Source: Calliopsis andreniformis
Lineage: Eukaryota; Arthropoda; Insecta; Hymenoptera; Andrenidae
DNA: 64,000 bases
Direction of reading: 5' to 3'
Assembly: GCF_051401765.1 (NCBI RefSeq)
Contig: NW_027480464.1
Coordinates: 1,116,001 to 1,180,000 of the forward strand
Positions 14,066 through 27,965 of the stretch are shown in pieces (positions within the stretch are counted from its first letter, which is position 1; each line of letters begins with the position of its first letter). The position numbers were made by a program, and so were the translations under genes. Below the pieces are notes generated by a model. The model was given only the letters and a program-made list of their open reading frames with translations. It searched no databases and was not told the DNA's origin.

Positions 14066-15069
14066 CAATCCTCAATCCTCAATCCTCAATCCTCAATCCT
14101 CAATCCTCAATCTTCAATCCTCAATACTCAAACTGCAATCCTCAGTCCTCAGTCCTCACTCCTCAATTCTCATTCTTCAATCCTCAATACCGAATCCTCA
14201 ATCTTCAATCCTCAATCCACAATCCTCAATTCTCAATCCACAATCCTCAATCCTCAGACTTCAAACACCAATACTCAACCCTCAGTCCTCGTCCTCAATC
14301 CGCAACCCTCAATCCTCAATCCTCAATCTTCAATCATTAATATTCAATCTTCAATCCTCAATCCTCAATCCTCAATCCTCAACTCTCAACCCTCAATGTT
14401 CAATCCTCAATACCCAATCCCCAGTCTTCAATCCTCAATCCCCAATCCTCAATCCTCAATCCTCAATTCTCAGTCCTCAATCCTCAATCTTCAATCCTCA
14501 ATACTCAATCTTCAATCCTCAATCCTCAATCCTCAATCTTCAATCCTCAATACTGAATCTTCTATCCTCAATCTCCAATCCTCAATGTTCAATCCGCAAT
14601 ACCCAATCCTCAACCCTCAACACTCAGTCCCCAATCCTCAATATTCAATCCTCAATCCTCAGACTTCAAACACCAATACTGAACCCTCAGTCCTCGTCCT
14701 CAATCCACAACCCTCAGTCCTCAATCCACAATCCTCAACGGTCAATGCTCAATACTCAATCTTCAATGCTCATTACTCAATCCTCAATCCTCAATTCTCA
14801 ATCCTCAATCGTCAACCTTCAATCCTCAATACTCAATCTTCAATCCTCAATCCTCAATGTTCAATCCTCAATACCCAATCTTCAGTCTTCAATCCTCAAT
14901 CTTCAATCCTCAATCCTCAATCCTCAATACTCAGTCCTCAATTCTCAGGCTTCAATCCTCAATACTCAATCTTCAATCCTCAATCCTCAATCCTCAATCC
15001 TCAATCTTCAATCCTCAATCCTCAATACTCCGTCCTCAATCCTCAATCTTCCATCCTCTATACTCAATC

Positions 15070-15475
15070 CTCAATCCTCATTCCTCAATCCTCAATCTTC
15101 AATGCTCAATCTTCAATCCTCAATCCTCAATTCTCAATCCTCAATCCTCAATCCTCAATCCTCAGTCCTCAAATCTCAATCCTGAATCCCCGATACTGAA
15201 TCCTCAATATTCAGCCCTCAGTCCTCTACAATCAGTTGTCAATCCTCAATCCTCAATAGAATATCATTAGTTCACAGTTTTCATTACTCAATACTCAATC
15301 TGCAATCTTCAAATCTCTATCCACAAACATCAATTCTCATCACTCAACCCTCAACACTCAGTCCCCAATCGTCAATATTCAATCCTCAGTCCTCAATCCT
15401 CAATCCACAATCCTCAACGTTCAATCCTCAATACTCAATCTTCAATGATCATTCCTCAATCCTCAATCCTCAATC
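15070..15475 (+). repeat. A2-bearing block, copy 2
   Basis: Partner of 2755-3160. It sits directly before the run of five large higher-order copies. Confidence 0.8.
15225..15364 (+). repeat. Landmark module 8, type A2
   Basis: Twin of module 2 at offset 12,315 bp, sharing unit 7 TTAGTTC and the CCCGATACTGAATCC upstream flank. It is followed 1,181 bp later by an A1 module. Confidence 0.9.
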
Positions 15476-16405
15476 CTCAATCCTCAATCTTCAATCCTCA
15501 ATACTCAAACTGCAATCCTCAGTCCTCAGTCTTCACTCCTCAATTCTCATTCTTCAATCCTCAATACCGGATCCTCAATCTTCAATCCTCAATCCACAAT
15601 CCTCAATTCTCAATCCACAATCCTCAATCCTCAGACTTCAAACACCAATACTCAACCCTGAGTCCTCGTCCTCAATCCGCAACCCTCAGTCCTCAATCCT
15701 CAATCTTCAATCATCAATATTGAATCTTCAATCCTCAATCCTCAATCCTCAATCCTCAATACTCAATCCACAATCCTCAATTCTCAATCGTCAATGCTCA
15801 ATACTCAATCGTCAATCCTCAAACCCCAATCCTCAATCTTCAATCCTCAATCCTCAATCCCCAATCCTCAATCCTCAATCTTCAATCCTCAATACTCAAT
15901 CTTCAATCCTCAGTCCTCAATACTCAATCCTCAATCATCAATCCTCAATCCTCAACCTTCAATCCTCAATACTCAAACTGCAATCCTCAACCCTCAGTCC
16001 TCACTCCTCAATCCTCATTCTTCAATCCTCAATACCGAATCCTCAATCTTCAATCCTCAATCCTCAATCTTCAATTCTCAAACCTCAATCCTCAATCCTC
16101 AGACTTCAAACACAAATACTCAACCCTCAGTTCTCGTCCTCAATCCACAACCCTCAATCCTCAATCCTCAATCTTCAATCATTAATGTTCAATCTTCAAT
16201 CTTCAATCCTCAATCCTCAATCCTCAACCCTCAATCCTCAACGTTCAATCCTCAATACCCAATCCTCAGTCTTCCACCCTCAATCCTCAATACTCAATCC
16301 TCAATCCTCAATACTCAGTCCTCAATCCTCAATCTTCAATCCTCAGTCCTCAAACCTCAATCCTGAATCCTCAATCCTGAATCCTCAATCTTGAGCCCTC
16401 AGTCC

Positions 16406-16545
16406 TCTACAATCAGTTGTCAATCCTCAATCCTCAATAGAATATCATCAATTCACAGTTTTCATTACTCAATACTCAATCTGCAATCTTCAAATCTCTA
16501 TCCACAAACATCAATTCTCATCACTCAGCCCTCAACACTCAGTCC
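16406..16545 (+). repeat. Landmark module 9, type A1
   Basis: A1 with unit 18 TCAGCCC instead of TCAACCC. The same change marks the modules at 23576, 27966 and 31181 and ties these blocks together. Confidence 0.9.
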
Positions 16546-17341
16546 CCTGTCCTCAATATTCAATCCTGAATCCTCAATCCTCAATCCACAATCCTCAACG
16601 TTCAATCCTCAATACTCAATTTTCAATGCTCATTCCTCAATCCTCAATCCTCAATTCTCAATCCTCAATCGTCAATCGTCAATCTTCAATACTCAACCTT
16701 CAATCTTCAATCCTCAATCCTCGGTCCTCAATCCTCAATCGTCAATCTCCAATCCTGAATACTCAATCTTCAATACTCAATCCTCAATCCTCAATCCTCA
16801 ATCCTCACTCCTCATTCTTCAATCCTCAATACCCAATCCTCAATCTTCAATCCTCAATCCTCAATCCTCAATTCTCAATCCTCAATCCTCAGTCCTCAGT
16901 CCTCAAACCTCAATCCTCAACCCACAGCCCTCATCCTCAATCCTAAATCCTCAATCGTCAATCCTCAATCTTCAACCCTCAATACTCAATCTTCAATCCT
17001 CAATCCTCAGTCCACAATCTGCAATCCTCAATGCACAATCCTCAATCCTCAATCCTCAGTCCTCAATCCTTAATCCTCAATCCTCAGACCTCAATCCTCA
17101 ACCGTCAGTCCTCGTCCTCAAACCTCAAACCCCAATCCTCAATCCTCAATCTTCAATCATCAATACTCTATCTTCAATCCTCAATCCGCAATCCTCAATC
17201 CTTAATCCTCAATCCTCAATATTCAACGCACAACCCTCAGCCATCAATCCTCAATCCTCAATCCTCAATCCTCAATCCTCAGTCCTCAAACGTCAATCCT
17301 GAATCCTCAAACCTGAATCCTTAATCTTCACCCATAAGTCC

Positions 17342-17481
17342 TCAACAATCAATTGTCAATCCTCAATCCTCAATAGAATATCCTGAATTCACAGTTTTCG
17401 ATACTCAATCCCCATTCTTCAATCTTCAAATCTCAATCCACAAACATCAATCCTCATCACGCAACCCTCAAGACTCAGTCC
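17342..17481 (+). repeat. Landmark module 10, type B
   Basis: Type B, GAATTC at 17385-17390. Unit 19 is TCAAGAC, a change shared only with the module at 24512. Confidence 0.9.
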
Positions 17482-19767
17482 TCAATCTTCAATCCACAAT
17501 CCTCAATCCTCAATCTTCAATCCTCAGTACTCAATCTTCAATCCTCAATCCTCAATTCTCAATCCTCAATGCTCAATACTCAATCGTCAATCCTCAGTCC
17601 TCAATCCCCAATCCTCAATCTTCAATACTCAATCCTCAATCCTCAATCCTCAATCCTCAATCTTCAATCCTCAATACTCAATCTTCAATCATCAATCCTC
17701 AATCCTCAATCCTCAATCCTCAATCCTCAATCCTCAATCTTCAATCCTCAATACTCAAACTGCAATCCTCAGTCCTCAGTCCTCACTCCTCAATTCTCAT
17801 TCTTCAATCCTCAATACCGAATCCTCAATCTTCAATCCTCAATCCACAATCCTCACTTCTCAATCCACAATCCTCAATCCTCAGACTTCAAACACCAATA
17901 CTCAACCCTCAGTCCTCGTCCTCAATCCGCAACCCTCAATCCTCAATCCTCAATCTTCAATCATTAATATTCAATCTTCAATCCTCAATCCTCAATCCTC
18001 AATCCTCAACTCTCAACCCTCAATGTTCAATCCTCAATACCCAATCCTCAGTCTTCAATCCTCAATCCCCAATCCTCAATCCTCAATCCTCAATTCTCAG
18101 TCCTCAATCCTCAATCTTCAAACCTCAATACTCAATCTTCAATCCTCAATCCTCAATCCTCAATCTTCAATCCTCAATACTGAATCTTCTATCCTCAATC
18201 TCCAATCCTCAATGTTCAATCCGCAATACCCAATCCTCAACCCTCAACACTCAGTCCCCAATCCTCAATATTCAATCCTCAATCCTCAGACTTCAAACAC
18301 CAATACTGAACCCTCAGTCCTCGTCCTCAATCCACAACCCTCAGTCCTCAATCCACAATCCTCAACGGTCAATGCTCAATACTCAATCTTCAATGCTCAT
18401 TCCTCAATCCTCAATCCTCAATTCTCAATCCTCAATCGTCAACCTTCAATCCTCAATACTCAATCTTCAATCCTCAATCCTCAATGTTCAATCCTCAATA
18501 CCCAATCTTCAGTCTTCAATCCTCAATCCTCAATCCTCAATCCTCAATCCTCAATACTCAGTCCTCAATTCTCAGGCTTCAATCCTCAATACTCAATCTT
18601 CAATCCTCAATCCTCAATCCTCAATCCTCAATCTTCAATCCTCAATACTGAATCTTCAATGCTCAATCCTCAATCCTCAATCCTCAATCCTCAATCACCT
18701 ATCCTCAACACCCAATCCTCAACCTTCAATCCTCTATGTTCAATCCTCAATACCCAATCCTCAATCTTCAACCCTCAACCCTCAATCCTCAATCCTCAAT
18801 CCTCAATCCTCAATCCTCAATCCTCATTATTCAATCCTCAATACTCAATCTGCAATCCTCAGTCCTCAGTCCTCACTCCTCAATCCTCATTCTTCAATCC
18901 TCAATACCGAATCCTCAGTCTTCAATCCTCAATCCTCAGTCCTCAATTCTCAATCATCAATCCTCAACGTTCAATCCTCAATCCCCAATCCTCAGTCTTC
19001 CACCCTCAATCCTCAATGCTCAATCCTCAATCCTCAATACTCCGTCCTCAATCCTCAATCTTCAATCCTCAATCCTCAGACTTCAAACACCAATACTGAA
19101 CCCTCAGTCCTCGTCCTCAATCCACAACCCTCAATCCTCGATCCTCAATCTTCAATCATTAATATTCAATCTTCAATCTTCAATCCTCAATCCTCAATCC
19201 TCAACCCTCAATCCTCAACGTTCAATCCTCAATCCCCAATCCTCAGTCTTCCACCCTCAATCCTCAATGCTCAATCCTCAATCCTCAATACTCCGTCCTC
19301 AATCCTCAATCTTCAATCCTCTAAACTCAATCTTCAATCCTCAATCCTCAATACTTAATCCTCAATCTTCAATCCTCAATACTGAATCTTCAATCCTCAA
19401 TCCTCAATCCTCATTCTTCAATCCTCAACACCCAATCCTCAATCTTCAATCCTCAATGTTCAATCCGCAATACCCAATCCTCAATCTTCAATCCTCAACC
19501 CTCAATCCTCAATCCTCAATCCTCAATCCTCAATCTTCAATCATTAATGTTCAATCTTCAATCTTCAATCCTCAATCCTCAATCCTCAACCCTCAATCCT
19601 CAACGTTCAATCCTCAATACACAATCCTCAGTCTTCCACCCTCAATCCTCAATACTCAATCCTCAATCCTCAATACTCAGTCCTCAATCCTCAATCTTCA
19701 ATCCTCAGTCCTCAAACCTCAATCCTGAATCCTCAATCCTGAATCCTCAATCTTGAGCCCTCAGTCC

Positions 19768-19907
19768 TCTACAATCAGTTGTCAATCCTCAATCCTCAAT
19801 AGAATATCATCAATTCACAGTTTTCATTACTCAATACTCAATCTGCAATCTTCAAATCTCTATCCACAAACATCAATTCTCATCACTCAACCCTCAACAC
19901 TCAGTCC
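19768..19907 (+). repeat. Landmark module 11, type A1
   Basis: A1 with the ordinary TCAACCC at unit 18, unlike its neighbours at 16406 and 23576. It sits 3,362 bp after module 9. Confidence 0.9.
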
Positions 19908-20703
19908 CCTGTCCTCAATATTCAATCCTGAATCCTCAATCCTCAATCCACAATCCTCAACGTTCAATCCTCAATACTCAATCTTCAATGCTCATTCCTC
20001 AATCCTCAATCCTCAATTCTCAATCCTCAATCGTCAATCGTCAATCTTCAATACTCAACCTTCAATCCTCAATCCTCAATCCTCTGTCCTCAATCCTCAA
20101 TCGTCAATCTCCAATCCTGAATACTCAATCTTCAATATTCAATCCTCAATCCTCAATCCTCAATCCTCACTCCTCATTCTTCAATCCTCAATACCCAATC
20201 CTCAATCTTCAATCCTCAATCCTCAATCCTCAATTCTCAATCCTCAATCCTCAGTCCTCAGTCCTCAAACCTCAATCCTCAAACCACAGCCCTCATCCTC
20301 AATCCTAAATCCTCAATCGTCAATCCTCAATCTTCAACCCTCAATACTCAATCTTCAATCCTCAATCCTCAGTCCACAATCTGCAATCCTCAATGCACAA
20401 TCCTCAATCCTCAATCCTCAGTCCTCAATCCTCAATCCTCAATCCTCAGACCTCAATCCTCAACCGTCAGTCCTCGTCCTCAAACCTCAAACCCCAATCC
20501 TCAATCCTCAATCTTCAATCATCAATACTCTATCTTCAATCCTCAATCCGCAATCCTCAATCCTCAATCCTCAATCCTCAATATTCAACGCACTACCCTC
20601 AGCCATCAATCCTCAATCCTCAATCCTCAATCCTCAATCCTCAGTCCTCAAACGTCAATCCTGAATCCTCAAACCTGAATCCTTAATCTTCACCCATAAG
20701 TCC

Positions 20704-20843
20704 TCAACAATCAATTGTCAATCCTCAATCCTCAATAGAATATCCTGAATTCACAGTTTTCGATACTCAATCCCCATTCTTCAATCTTCAAATCTCAATC
20801 CACAAACATCAATCCTCATCACGCAACCCTCAACACTCAGTCC
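20704..20843 (+). repeat. Landmark module 12, type B
   Basis: Type B, GAATTC at 20747-20752, 936 bp after its A partner. It lacks the TCAAGAC change of modules 10 and 14. Confidence 0.9.
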
Positions 20844-23575
20844 TCAATCTTCAATCCACAATCCTCAATCCTCAATCTTCAATCCTCAGTACTCAATCTT
20901 CAATCCTCAATCCTCAATTCTCAATCCTCAATGCTCAATACTCAATCGTCAATCATCAGTCCTCAATCCCCAATCCTCAATCTTCAATACTCAATCCTCA
21001 ATCCTCAATCCTCAATCCTCAATCTTCAATCCTCAATACTCAATCTTCAATCATCAATCCTCAATCCCCAATCCTCAATCCTCAATCCTCAATCCTCAAT
21101 CTTCAATCCTCAATACTCAAACTGCAATCCTCAGTCCTCAGTCCTCACTCCTCAATTCTCATTCTTCAATCCTCAATACCGAATCCTCAATCTTCAATCC
21201 TCAATCCACAATCCTCAATTCTCAATCCACAATCCTCAATCCTCAGACTTCAAACACCAATACTCAACCCTCAGTCCTCGTCCTCAATCTGCAACCCTCA
21301 ATCCTCAATCCTCAATCTTCAATCATTAATATTCAATCTTCAATCCTCAATCCTCAATCCTCAATACTCAACTCTCAACCCTCAATGTTCAATCCTCAAT
21401 ACCCAATCCTCAGCCTTCAATCCTCAATCCCCAATCCTCAATCCTCAATCCTCAATTCTCAGTCCTCAATCCTCAATCTTCAATCCTCAATACTCAATCT
21501 TCAATCCTCAATCCTCAATCCTCAATCTTCAATCCTCAATACTGAATCTTCTATCCTCTATCTCCAATCCTCAATGTTCAATCCGCAATACCCAATCCAC
21601 AACCCTCAACACTCAGTCCCCAATCCTCAATATTCAATCCTCAATCCTCAGACTTCAAACACCAATACTGAACCCTCAGTCCTCGTCCTCAATCCACAAC
21701 CCTCAGTCCTCAATCCACAATCCTCAACGGTCAATGCTCAATACTCAATCTTCAATGCTCATTCCTCAATCCTCAATCCTCAATTCTCAATCCTCAATCG
21801 TCAACCTTCAATCCTCAATACTCAATCTTCAATCCTCAATCCTCAATGTTCAATCCTCAATACCCAATCTTCAGTCTTCAATCCTCAATCCTCAATCCTC
21901 AGTCCTCAATCCTCAATACTCAGTCCTCAATTCTCAGGCTTCAATCCTCAATACTCAATCTTCAATCCTCAATCCTCAATCCTCAATCCTCAATCTTCAA
22001 TCCTCAATACTGAATCTTCAATGCTCAATCCTCAATCCTCAATCCTCAATCCTCAATCACCTATCCTCAACACCCAATCCTCAACCTTCAATCCTCTATG
22101 TTCAATCCGCAATACCCAATCCTCAATCTTCAACCCTCAACCCTCAATCCTCAATCCTCAATCCTCAATCCTCAATCCTCAATCCTCAATATTCAATCCT
22201 CAGTACTCAATCTGCAATCCTCAGTCCTCAGTCCTCACTCCTCAATCCTCATTCTTCAATCCTCAATACCGAATCCTCAGTCTTCAATCCTCGATCCTCA
22301 GTCCTCAATTCTCAATCCTCAATCCTCAATCCTCAGACTTCAAACACCAATACTGAACCCTCAGTCCTCGTCCTCAATCCACAACCCTCAATCCTCGATC
22401 CTCAATCTTCAATCATTAATATTCAATCTTCAATCTTCAATCCTCAATCCTCAATCCTCAACCCTCAATCCTCAACGTTCAATCCTCAATCCCCAATCCT
22501 CAGTCTTCCATCCTCAATCCACAATCCTCAACGTTCAATCCTCAATACTCAATCTTCAATGATCATTCCTCAATCCTCAATCCTCAATTCTCAATCCTCG
22601 ATCGTCAATCTTCAATCCTCAATCCTCAATCCTCAATCCTCAATCCTCAATCCTCAATCTTCAATCCTCAATACTCAAACTGCAATCCTCAATCCTCAGT
22701 CTTCACTCCTCAATTCTCATTCTTCAATCCTCAATACCGGATCCTCAATCTTCAATCCTCAATCCACAATCCTCAATTCTCAATCCACAATCCTCAATCC
22801 TCAGACTTCAAACACCAATACTCAACCCTGAGTCCTCGTCCTGAATCCGCAACCCTCAATCCTCAATCCTCAATCTTCAATCATCAATATTCAATCTTCA
22901 ATCCTCAATCCTCAATCCTCAATCCTCAATACTCAATCCACAATCCTCAATTCTCAATCGTCAATGCTCAATACTCAATCGTCAATCCTCAAACCCCAAT
23001 CCTCAATCTTCAATCCTCAATCCTCAATCCCCAATCCTCAATCCTCAATCTTCAATCCTCAATACTCAATCTTCAATCCTCAGTCCTCAATACTCAATCC
23101 TCAATCCTCAATCCTCAATCCTCAACCTTCAATCCTCAATACTCAAACTGCAATCCTCAACCCTCAGTCCTCACTCCTCAATCCTCATTCTTCAATCCTC
23201 AATACCGAATCCTCAATCTTCAATCCTCAATCCTCAATCTTCAATTCTCAAACCTCAATCCTCAATCCTCAGACTTCAAACACAAATACTCAACCCTCAG
23301 TTCTCGTCCTCAATCCACAACCCTCAGTCCTCAATCCTCAATCTTCAATCATTAATGTTCAATCTTCAATCTTCAATCCTCAATCCTCAATCCTCAACCC
23401 TCAATCCTCAACGTTCAATCCTCAATACCCAATCCTCAGTCTTCCACCCTCAATCCTCAATACTCAATCCTCAATCCTCAATACTCAGTCCTCAATCCTC
23501 AATCTTCAATCCTCAGTCCTCAAACCTCAATCCTGAATCCTCAATCCTGAATCCTCAATCTTGAGCCCTCAGTCC

Positions 23576-23715
23576 TCTACAATCAGTTGTCAATCCTCAA
23601 TCCTCAATAGAATATCATCAATTCACAGTTTTCATTACTCAATACTCAATCTGCAATCTTCAAATCTCTATCCACAAACATCAATTCTCATCACTCAGCC
23701 CTCAACACTCAGTCC
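23576..23715 (+). repeat. Landmark module 13, type A1
   Basis: A1 with unit 18 TCAGCCC. It matches module 9 at offset 7,170 bp together with its flanks. Confidence 0.9.
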
Positions 23716-24511
23716 CCTGTCCTCAATATTCAATCCTGAATCCTCAATCCTCAATCCACAATCCTCAACGTTCAATCCTCAATACTCAATTTTCAATGCT
23801 CATTCCTCAATCCTCAATCCTCAATTCTCAATCCTCAATCGTCAATCGTCAATCTTCAATACTCAACCTTCAATCTTCAATCCTCAATCCTCGGTCCTCA
23901 ATCCTCAATCGTCAATCTCCAATCCTGAATACTCAATCTTCAATACTCAATCCTCAATCCTCAATCCTCAATCCTCACTCCTCATTCTTCAATCCTCAAT
24001 ACCCAATCCTCAATCTTCAATCCTCAATCCTCAATCCTCAATTCTCAATCCTCAATCCTCAGTCCTCAGTCCTCAAACCTCAATCCTCAACCCACAGCCC
24101 TCATCCTCAATCCTAAATCCTCAATCGTCAATCCTCAATCTTCAACCCTCAATACTCAATCTTCAATCCTCAATCCTCAGTCCACAATCTGCAATCCTCA
24201 ATGCACAATCCTCAATCCTCAATCCTCAGTCCTCAATCCTTAATCCTCAATCCTCAGACCTCAATCCTCAACCGTCAGTCCTCGTCCTCAAACCTCAAAC
24301 CCCAATCCTCAATCCTCAATCTTCAATCATCAATACTCTATCTTCAATCCTCAATCCGCAATCCTCAATCCTTAATCCTCAATCCTCAATATTCAACGCA
24401 CAACCCTCAGCCATCAATCCTCAATCCTCAATCCTCAATCCTCAATCCTCAGTCCTCAAACGTCAATCCTGAATCCTCAAACCTGAATCCTTAATCTTCA
24501 CCCATAAGTCC

Positions 24512-24651
24512 TCAACAATCAATTGTCAATCCTCAATCCTCAATAGAATATCCTGAATTCACAGTTTTCGATACTCAATCCCCATTCTTCAATCTTCAAA
24601 TCTCAATCCACAAACATCAATCCTCATCACGCAACCCTCAAGACTCAGTCC
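24512..24651 (+). repeat. Landmark module 14, type B
   Basis: Type B, GAATTC at 24555-24560. It carries the TCAAGAC mark at unit 19, as in module 10 at offset 7,170 bp. Confidence 0.9.
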
Positions 24652-25210
24652 TCAATCTTCAATCCACAATCCTCAATCCTCAATCTTCAATCCTCAGTAC
24701 TCAATCTTCAATCCTCAATCCTCAATTCTCAATCCTCAATGCTCAATACTCAATCGTCAATCCTCAGTCCTCAATCCCCAATCCTCAATCTTCAATACTC
24801 AATCCTCAATCCTCAATCCTCAATCCTCAATCTTCAATCCTCAATACTCAATCTTCAATCATCAATCCTCAATCCTCAATCCTCAATCCTCAATCCTCAA
24901 TCCTCAATCTTCAATCCTCAATACTCAAACTGCAATCCTCAGTCCTCAGTCCTCACTCCTCAATTCTCATTCTTCAATCCTCAATACCGAATCCTCAATC
25001 TTCAATCCTCAATCCACAATCCTCACTTCTCAATCCACAATCCTCAATCCTCAGACTTCAAACACCAATACTCAACCCTCAGTCCTCGTCCTCAATCCGC
25101 AACCCTCAATCCTCAATCCTCAATCTTCAATCATTAATATTCAATCTTCAATCCTCAATCCTCAATCCTCAATCCTCAACTCTCAACCCTCAATGTTCAA
25201 TCCTCAATAC

Positions 25211-25218
25211 CCAAATCC
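25211..25218 (+). repeat. Eight-base unit (single-base insertion)
   Basis: CCAAATCC stands where the paralogous copies near 18041 and 29573 have the 7-base unit. It is one of two single-base length changes I noticed in the array. Confidence 0.85.
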
Positions 25219-26397
25219 TCAGTCTTCAATCCTCAATCCCCAATCCTCAATCCTCAATCCTCAATTCTCAGTCCTCAATCCTCAATCTTCAAACCTCAAT
25301 ACTCAATCTTCAATCCTCAATCCTCAATCCTCAATCTTCAATCCTCAATACTGAATCTTCTATCCTCAATCCTCAATTCTCAGTCCTCAATCCTCAATCT
25401 TCAAACCTCAATACTCAATCTTCAATCCTCAATCCTCAATCCTCAATCTTCAATCCTCAATACTGAATCTTCTATCCTCAATCTCCAATCCTCAATGTTC
25501 AATCCGCAATACCCAATCCTCAACCCTCAACACTCAGTCCCCAATCCTCAATATTCAATCCTCAATCCTCAGACTTCAAACACCAATACTGAACCCTCAG
25601 TCCTCGTCCTCAATCCACAACCCTCAGTCCTCAATCCACAATCCTCAACGGTCAATGCTCAATACTCAATCTTCAATGCTCATTCCTCAATCCTCAATCC
25701 TCAATTCTCAATCCTCAATCGTCAACCTTCAATCCTCAATACTCAATCTTCAATCCTCAATCCTCAATGTTCAATCCTCAATACCCAATCTTCAGTCTTC
25801 AATCCTCAATCCTCAATCCTCAATCCTCAATCCTCAATACTCAGTCCTCAATTCTCAGGCTTCAATCCTCAATACTCAATCTTCAATCCTCAATCCTCAA
25901 TCCTCAATCCTCAATCTTCAATCCTCAATACTGAATCTTCAATGCTCAATCCTCAATCCTCAATCCTCAATCCTCAATCACCTATCCTCAACACCCAATC
26001 CTCAACCTTCAATCCTCTATGTTCAATCCGCAATACCCAATCCTCAATCTTCAACCCTCAACCCTCAATCCTCAATCCTCATTCCTCAATCCTCAATCCT
26101 CAATCCTCAATATTCAATCCTCAGTACTCAATCTGCAATCCTCAGTCCTCAGTCCTCACTCCTCAATCCTCATTCTTCAATCCTCAATACCGAATCCTCA
26201 GTCTTCAATCCTCGATCCTCAGTCCTCAATTCTCAATCCTCAATCCTCAATCCTCAGACTTCAAACACCAATACTGAACCCTCAGTCCTCGTCCTCAATC
26301 CACAACCCTCAATCCTCGATCCTCAATCTTCAATCATTAATATTCAATCTTCAATCTTCAATCCTCAATCCTCAATCCTCAACCCTCAATCCTCAAC

Positions 26398-27260
26398 GTT
26401 CAATCCTCAATCCCCAATCCTCAGTCTTCCATCCTCAATCCTCAATACTCAATCCTCAATCCTCAATTCTCCGTCCTCAATCCTCAATCTTCAATCCTCT
26501 ATACTCAATCTTCAATCCTCAATCCTCAATCCTTAATCCTCAATCTTCAATCCTCAATACTGAATCTTCAATCCTCAATCCTCAATCCTCAATCCTCAAT
26601 CCTCATTCTTCAATCCTCGACACCCAATCCTCAATCTTCAATCCTCAATGTTCAATCCGCAATACCCAATCCTCAATCTTCAATCCTCAACCCTCAATCC
26701 TCAATCCTCAATCCGCAATCCTCAATCTTCAATCCTCAATACTCAATCTTCAATCCTCAATCCTCAATCCTCAATCCTCAATCCTCAATCCTCAATCCTC
26801 AGACTTCAAACACAAATACTCAACCCTCAGTCCTCGTCCTGAATCCACAACCCTCAATCCTCAATCCTCAATCTTCAATCATTAATGTTCAATCTTCAAT
26901 CTTCAATCCTCAATCCTCAATCCTCAACCCTCAATCCTCAACTTTCAATCCTCAATACCCAATCTTCAATGCTCATTCCTCAATCCTCAATCCTCAATTC
27001 TCAATCCTCAATCGTCAATCGTCAATCCTCAATACTCAACCTTCAATCCTCGATCCTCAATCCTCGGTCCTCAATCCTCAATCGTCAATCTCCAATCCTG
27101 AATACTCAATCTTCAATACTCAATCCTCAATCCTCAATCCTCAATCCTCACTCCTCATTCTTCAATCCTCAATACCCAATCCTCAATCTTCAATCCTCAA
27201 TCCTCAATCCTCAATTCTCAATCCTCAATCCTCAGTCCTCAGTCCTCAAACCTCAATCCT
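26398..27260 (+). repeat. Segmental duplication S3, copy 1
   Basis: Matches 34470-35332 at constant offset 8,072 bp. The rare TTCTCCGTCC mark lies at 26467 and 34539. It forms the spacer between macro-repeat copies 3 and 4. Confidence 0.83.
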
Positions 27261-27965
27261 CAATCTTCAATCATCAATATTCAATCTTCAATCCTCAATC
27301 CTCAATCCTCAATCCTCAATACTCAATCCACAATCCTCAATTCTCAATCGTCAATGCTCAATACTCAATCGTCAATCCTCAAACCCCAATCCTCAATCTT
27401 CAATCCTCAATCCTCAATCCCCAATCCTCAATCCTCAATCTTCAATCCTCAATACTCAATCTTCAATCCTCAGTCCTCAATACTCAATCCTCAATCCTCA
27501 ATCCTCAATCCTCAATCTTCAATCCTCAATACTCAAACTGCAATCCTCAATCCTCAGTCCTCACTCCTCAATCCTCATTCTTCAATCCTCAATACCGAAT
27601 CCTCAATCTTCAATCCTCAATCCTCAATCTTCAATTCTCAAACCTCAATCCTCAATCCTCAGACTTCAAACACAAATACTCAACCCTCAGTTCTCGTCCT
27701 CAATCCACAACCCTCAATCCTCAATCCTCAATCTTCAATCATTAATGTTCAATCTTCAATCTTCAATCCTCAATCCTCAATCCTCAACCCTCAATCCTCA
27801 ACGTTCAATCCTCAATACCCAATCCTCAGTCTTCCACCCTCAATCCTCAATACTCAATCCTCAATCCTCAATACTCAGTCCTCAATCCTCAATCTTCAAT
27901 CCTCAGTCCTCAAACCTCAATCCTGAATCCTCAATCCTGAATCCTCAATCTTGAGCCCTCAGTCC

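Larger units (their letters stand above)
11163..14505 (+). repeat. Segmental duplication S2, copy 2
   Basis: Partner of 4530-7830. It contains the second 874-bp tandem. All three forward frames are open together at 13879-14340. Confidence 0.82.
15490..18955 (+). repeat. Macro-repeat M, copy 1
   Basis: A block of about 3.2-4.4 kb with an A1-B pair 936 bp apart and a long right part. It matches copy 2 at a constant offset of 3,362 from about 16150, and copy 3 at 7,170 then 7,283. Confidence 0.85.
19512..22312 (+). repeat. Macro-repeat M, copy 2
   Basis: Matches copy 1 at constant offset 3,362 over about 2.8 kb. It lacks TCAGCCC in A and TCAAGAC in B, which copies 1 and 3 share, so copies 1 and 3 are closer relatives than neighbours 1 and 2. 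Confidence 0.85.
22660..26238 (+). repeat. Macro-repeat M, copy 3
   Basis: Like copy 1 at offset 7,170. Near 25211-25218 it has an 8-base unit (CCAAATCC), and near 25370-25480 a 112-bp internal duplication, shifting the offset to 7,283. Confidence 0.85.

Noticed and set aside
12641..15199. Long forward open frames (up to 852 codons) as protein-coding genes
   Set aside because: All three forward frames are open with the same heptapeptide. Starts and ends fall on chance ATG or stop-creating variants of the 7-mer. No domain, codon bias or gene context is present, and frame ends move with whole-heptamer indels.
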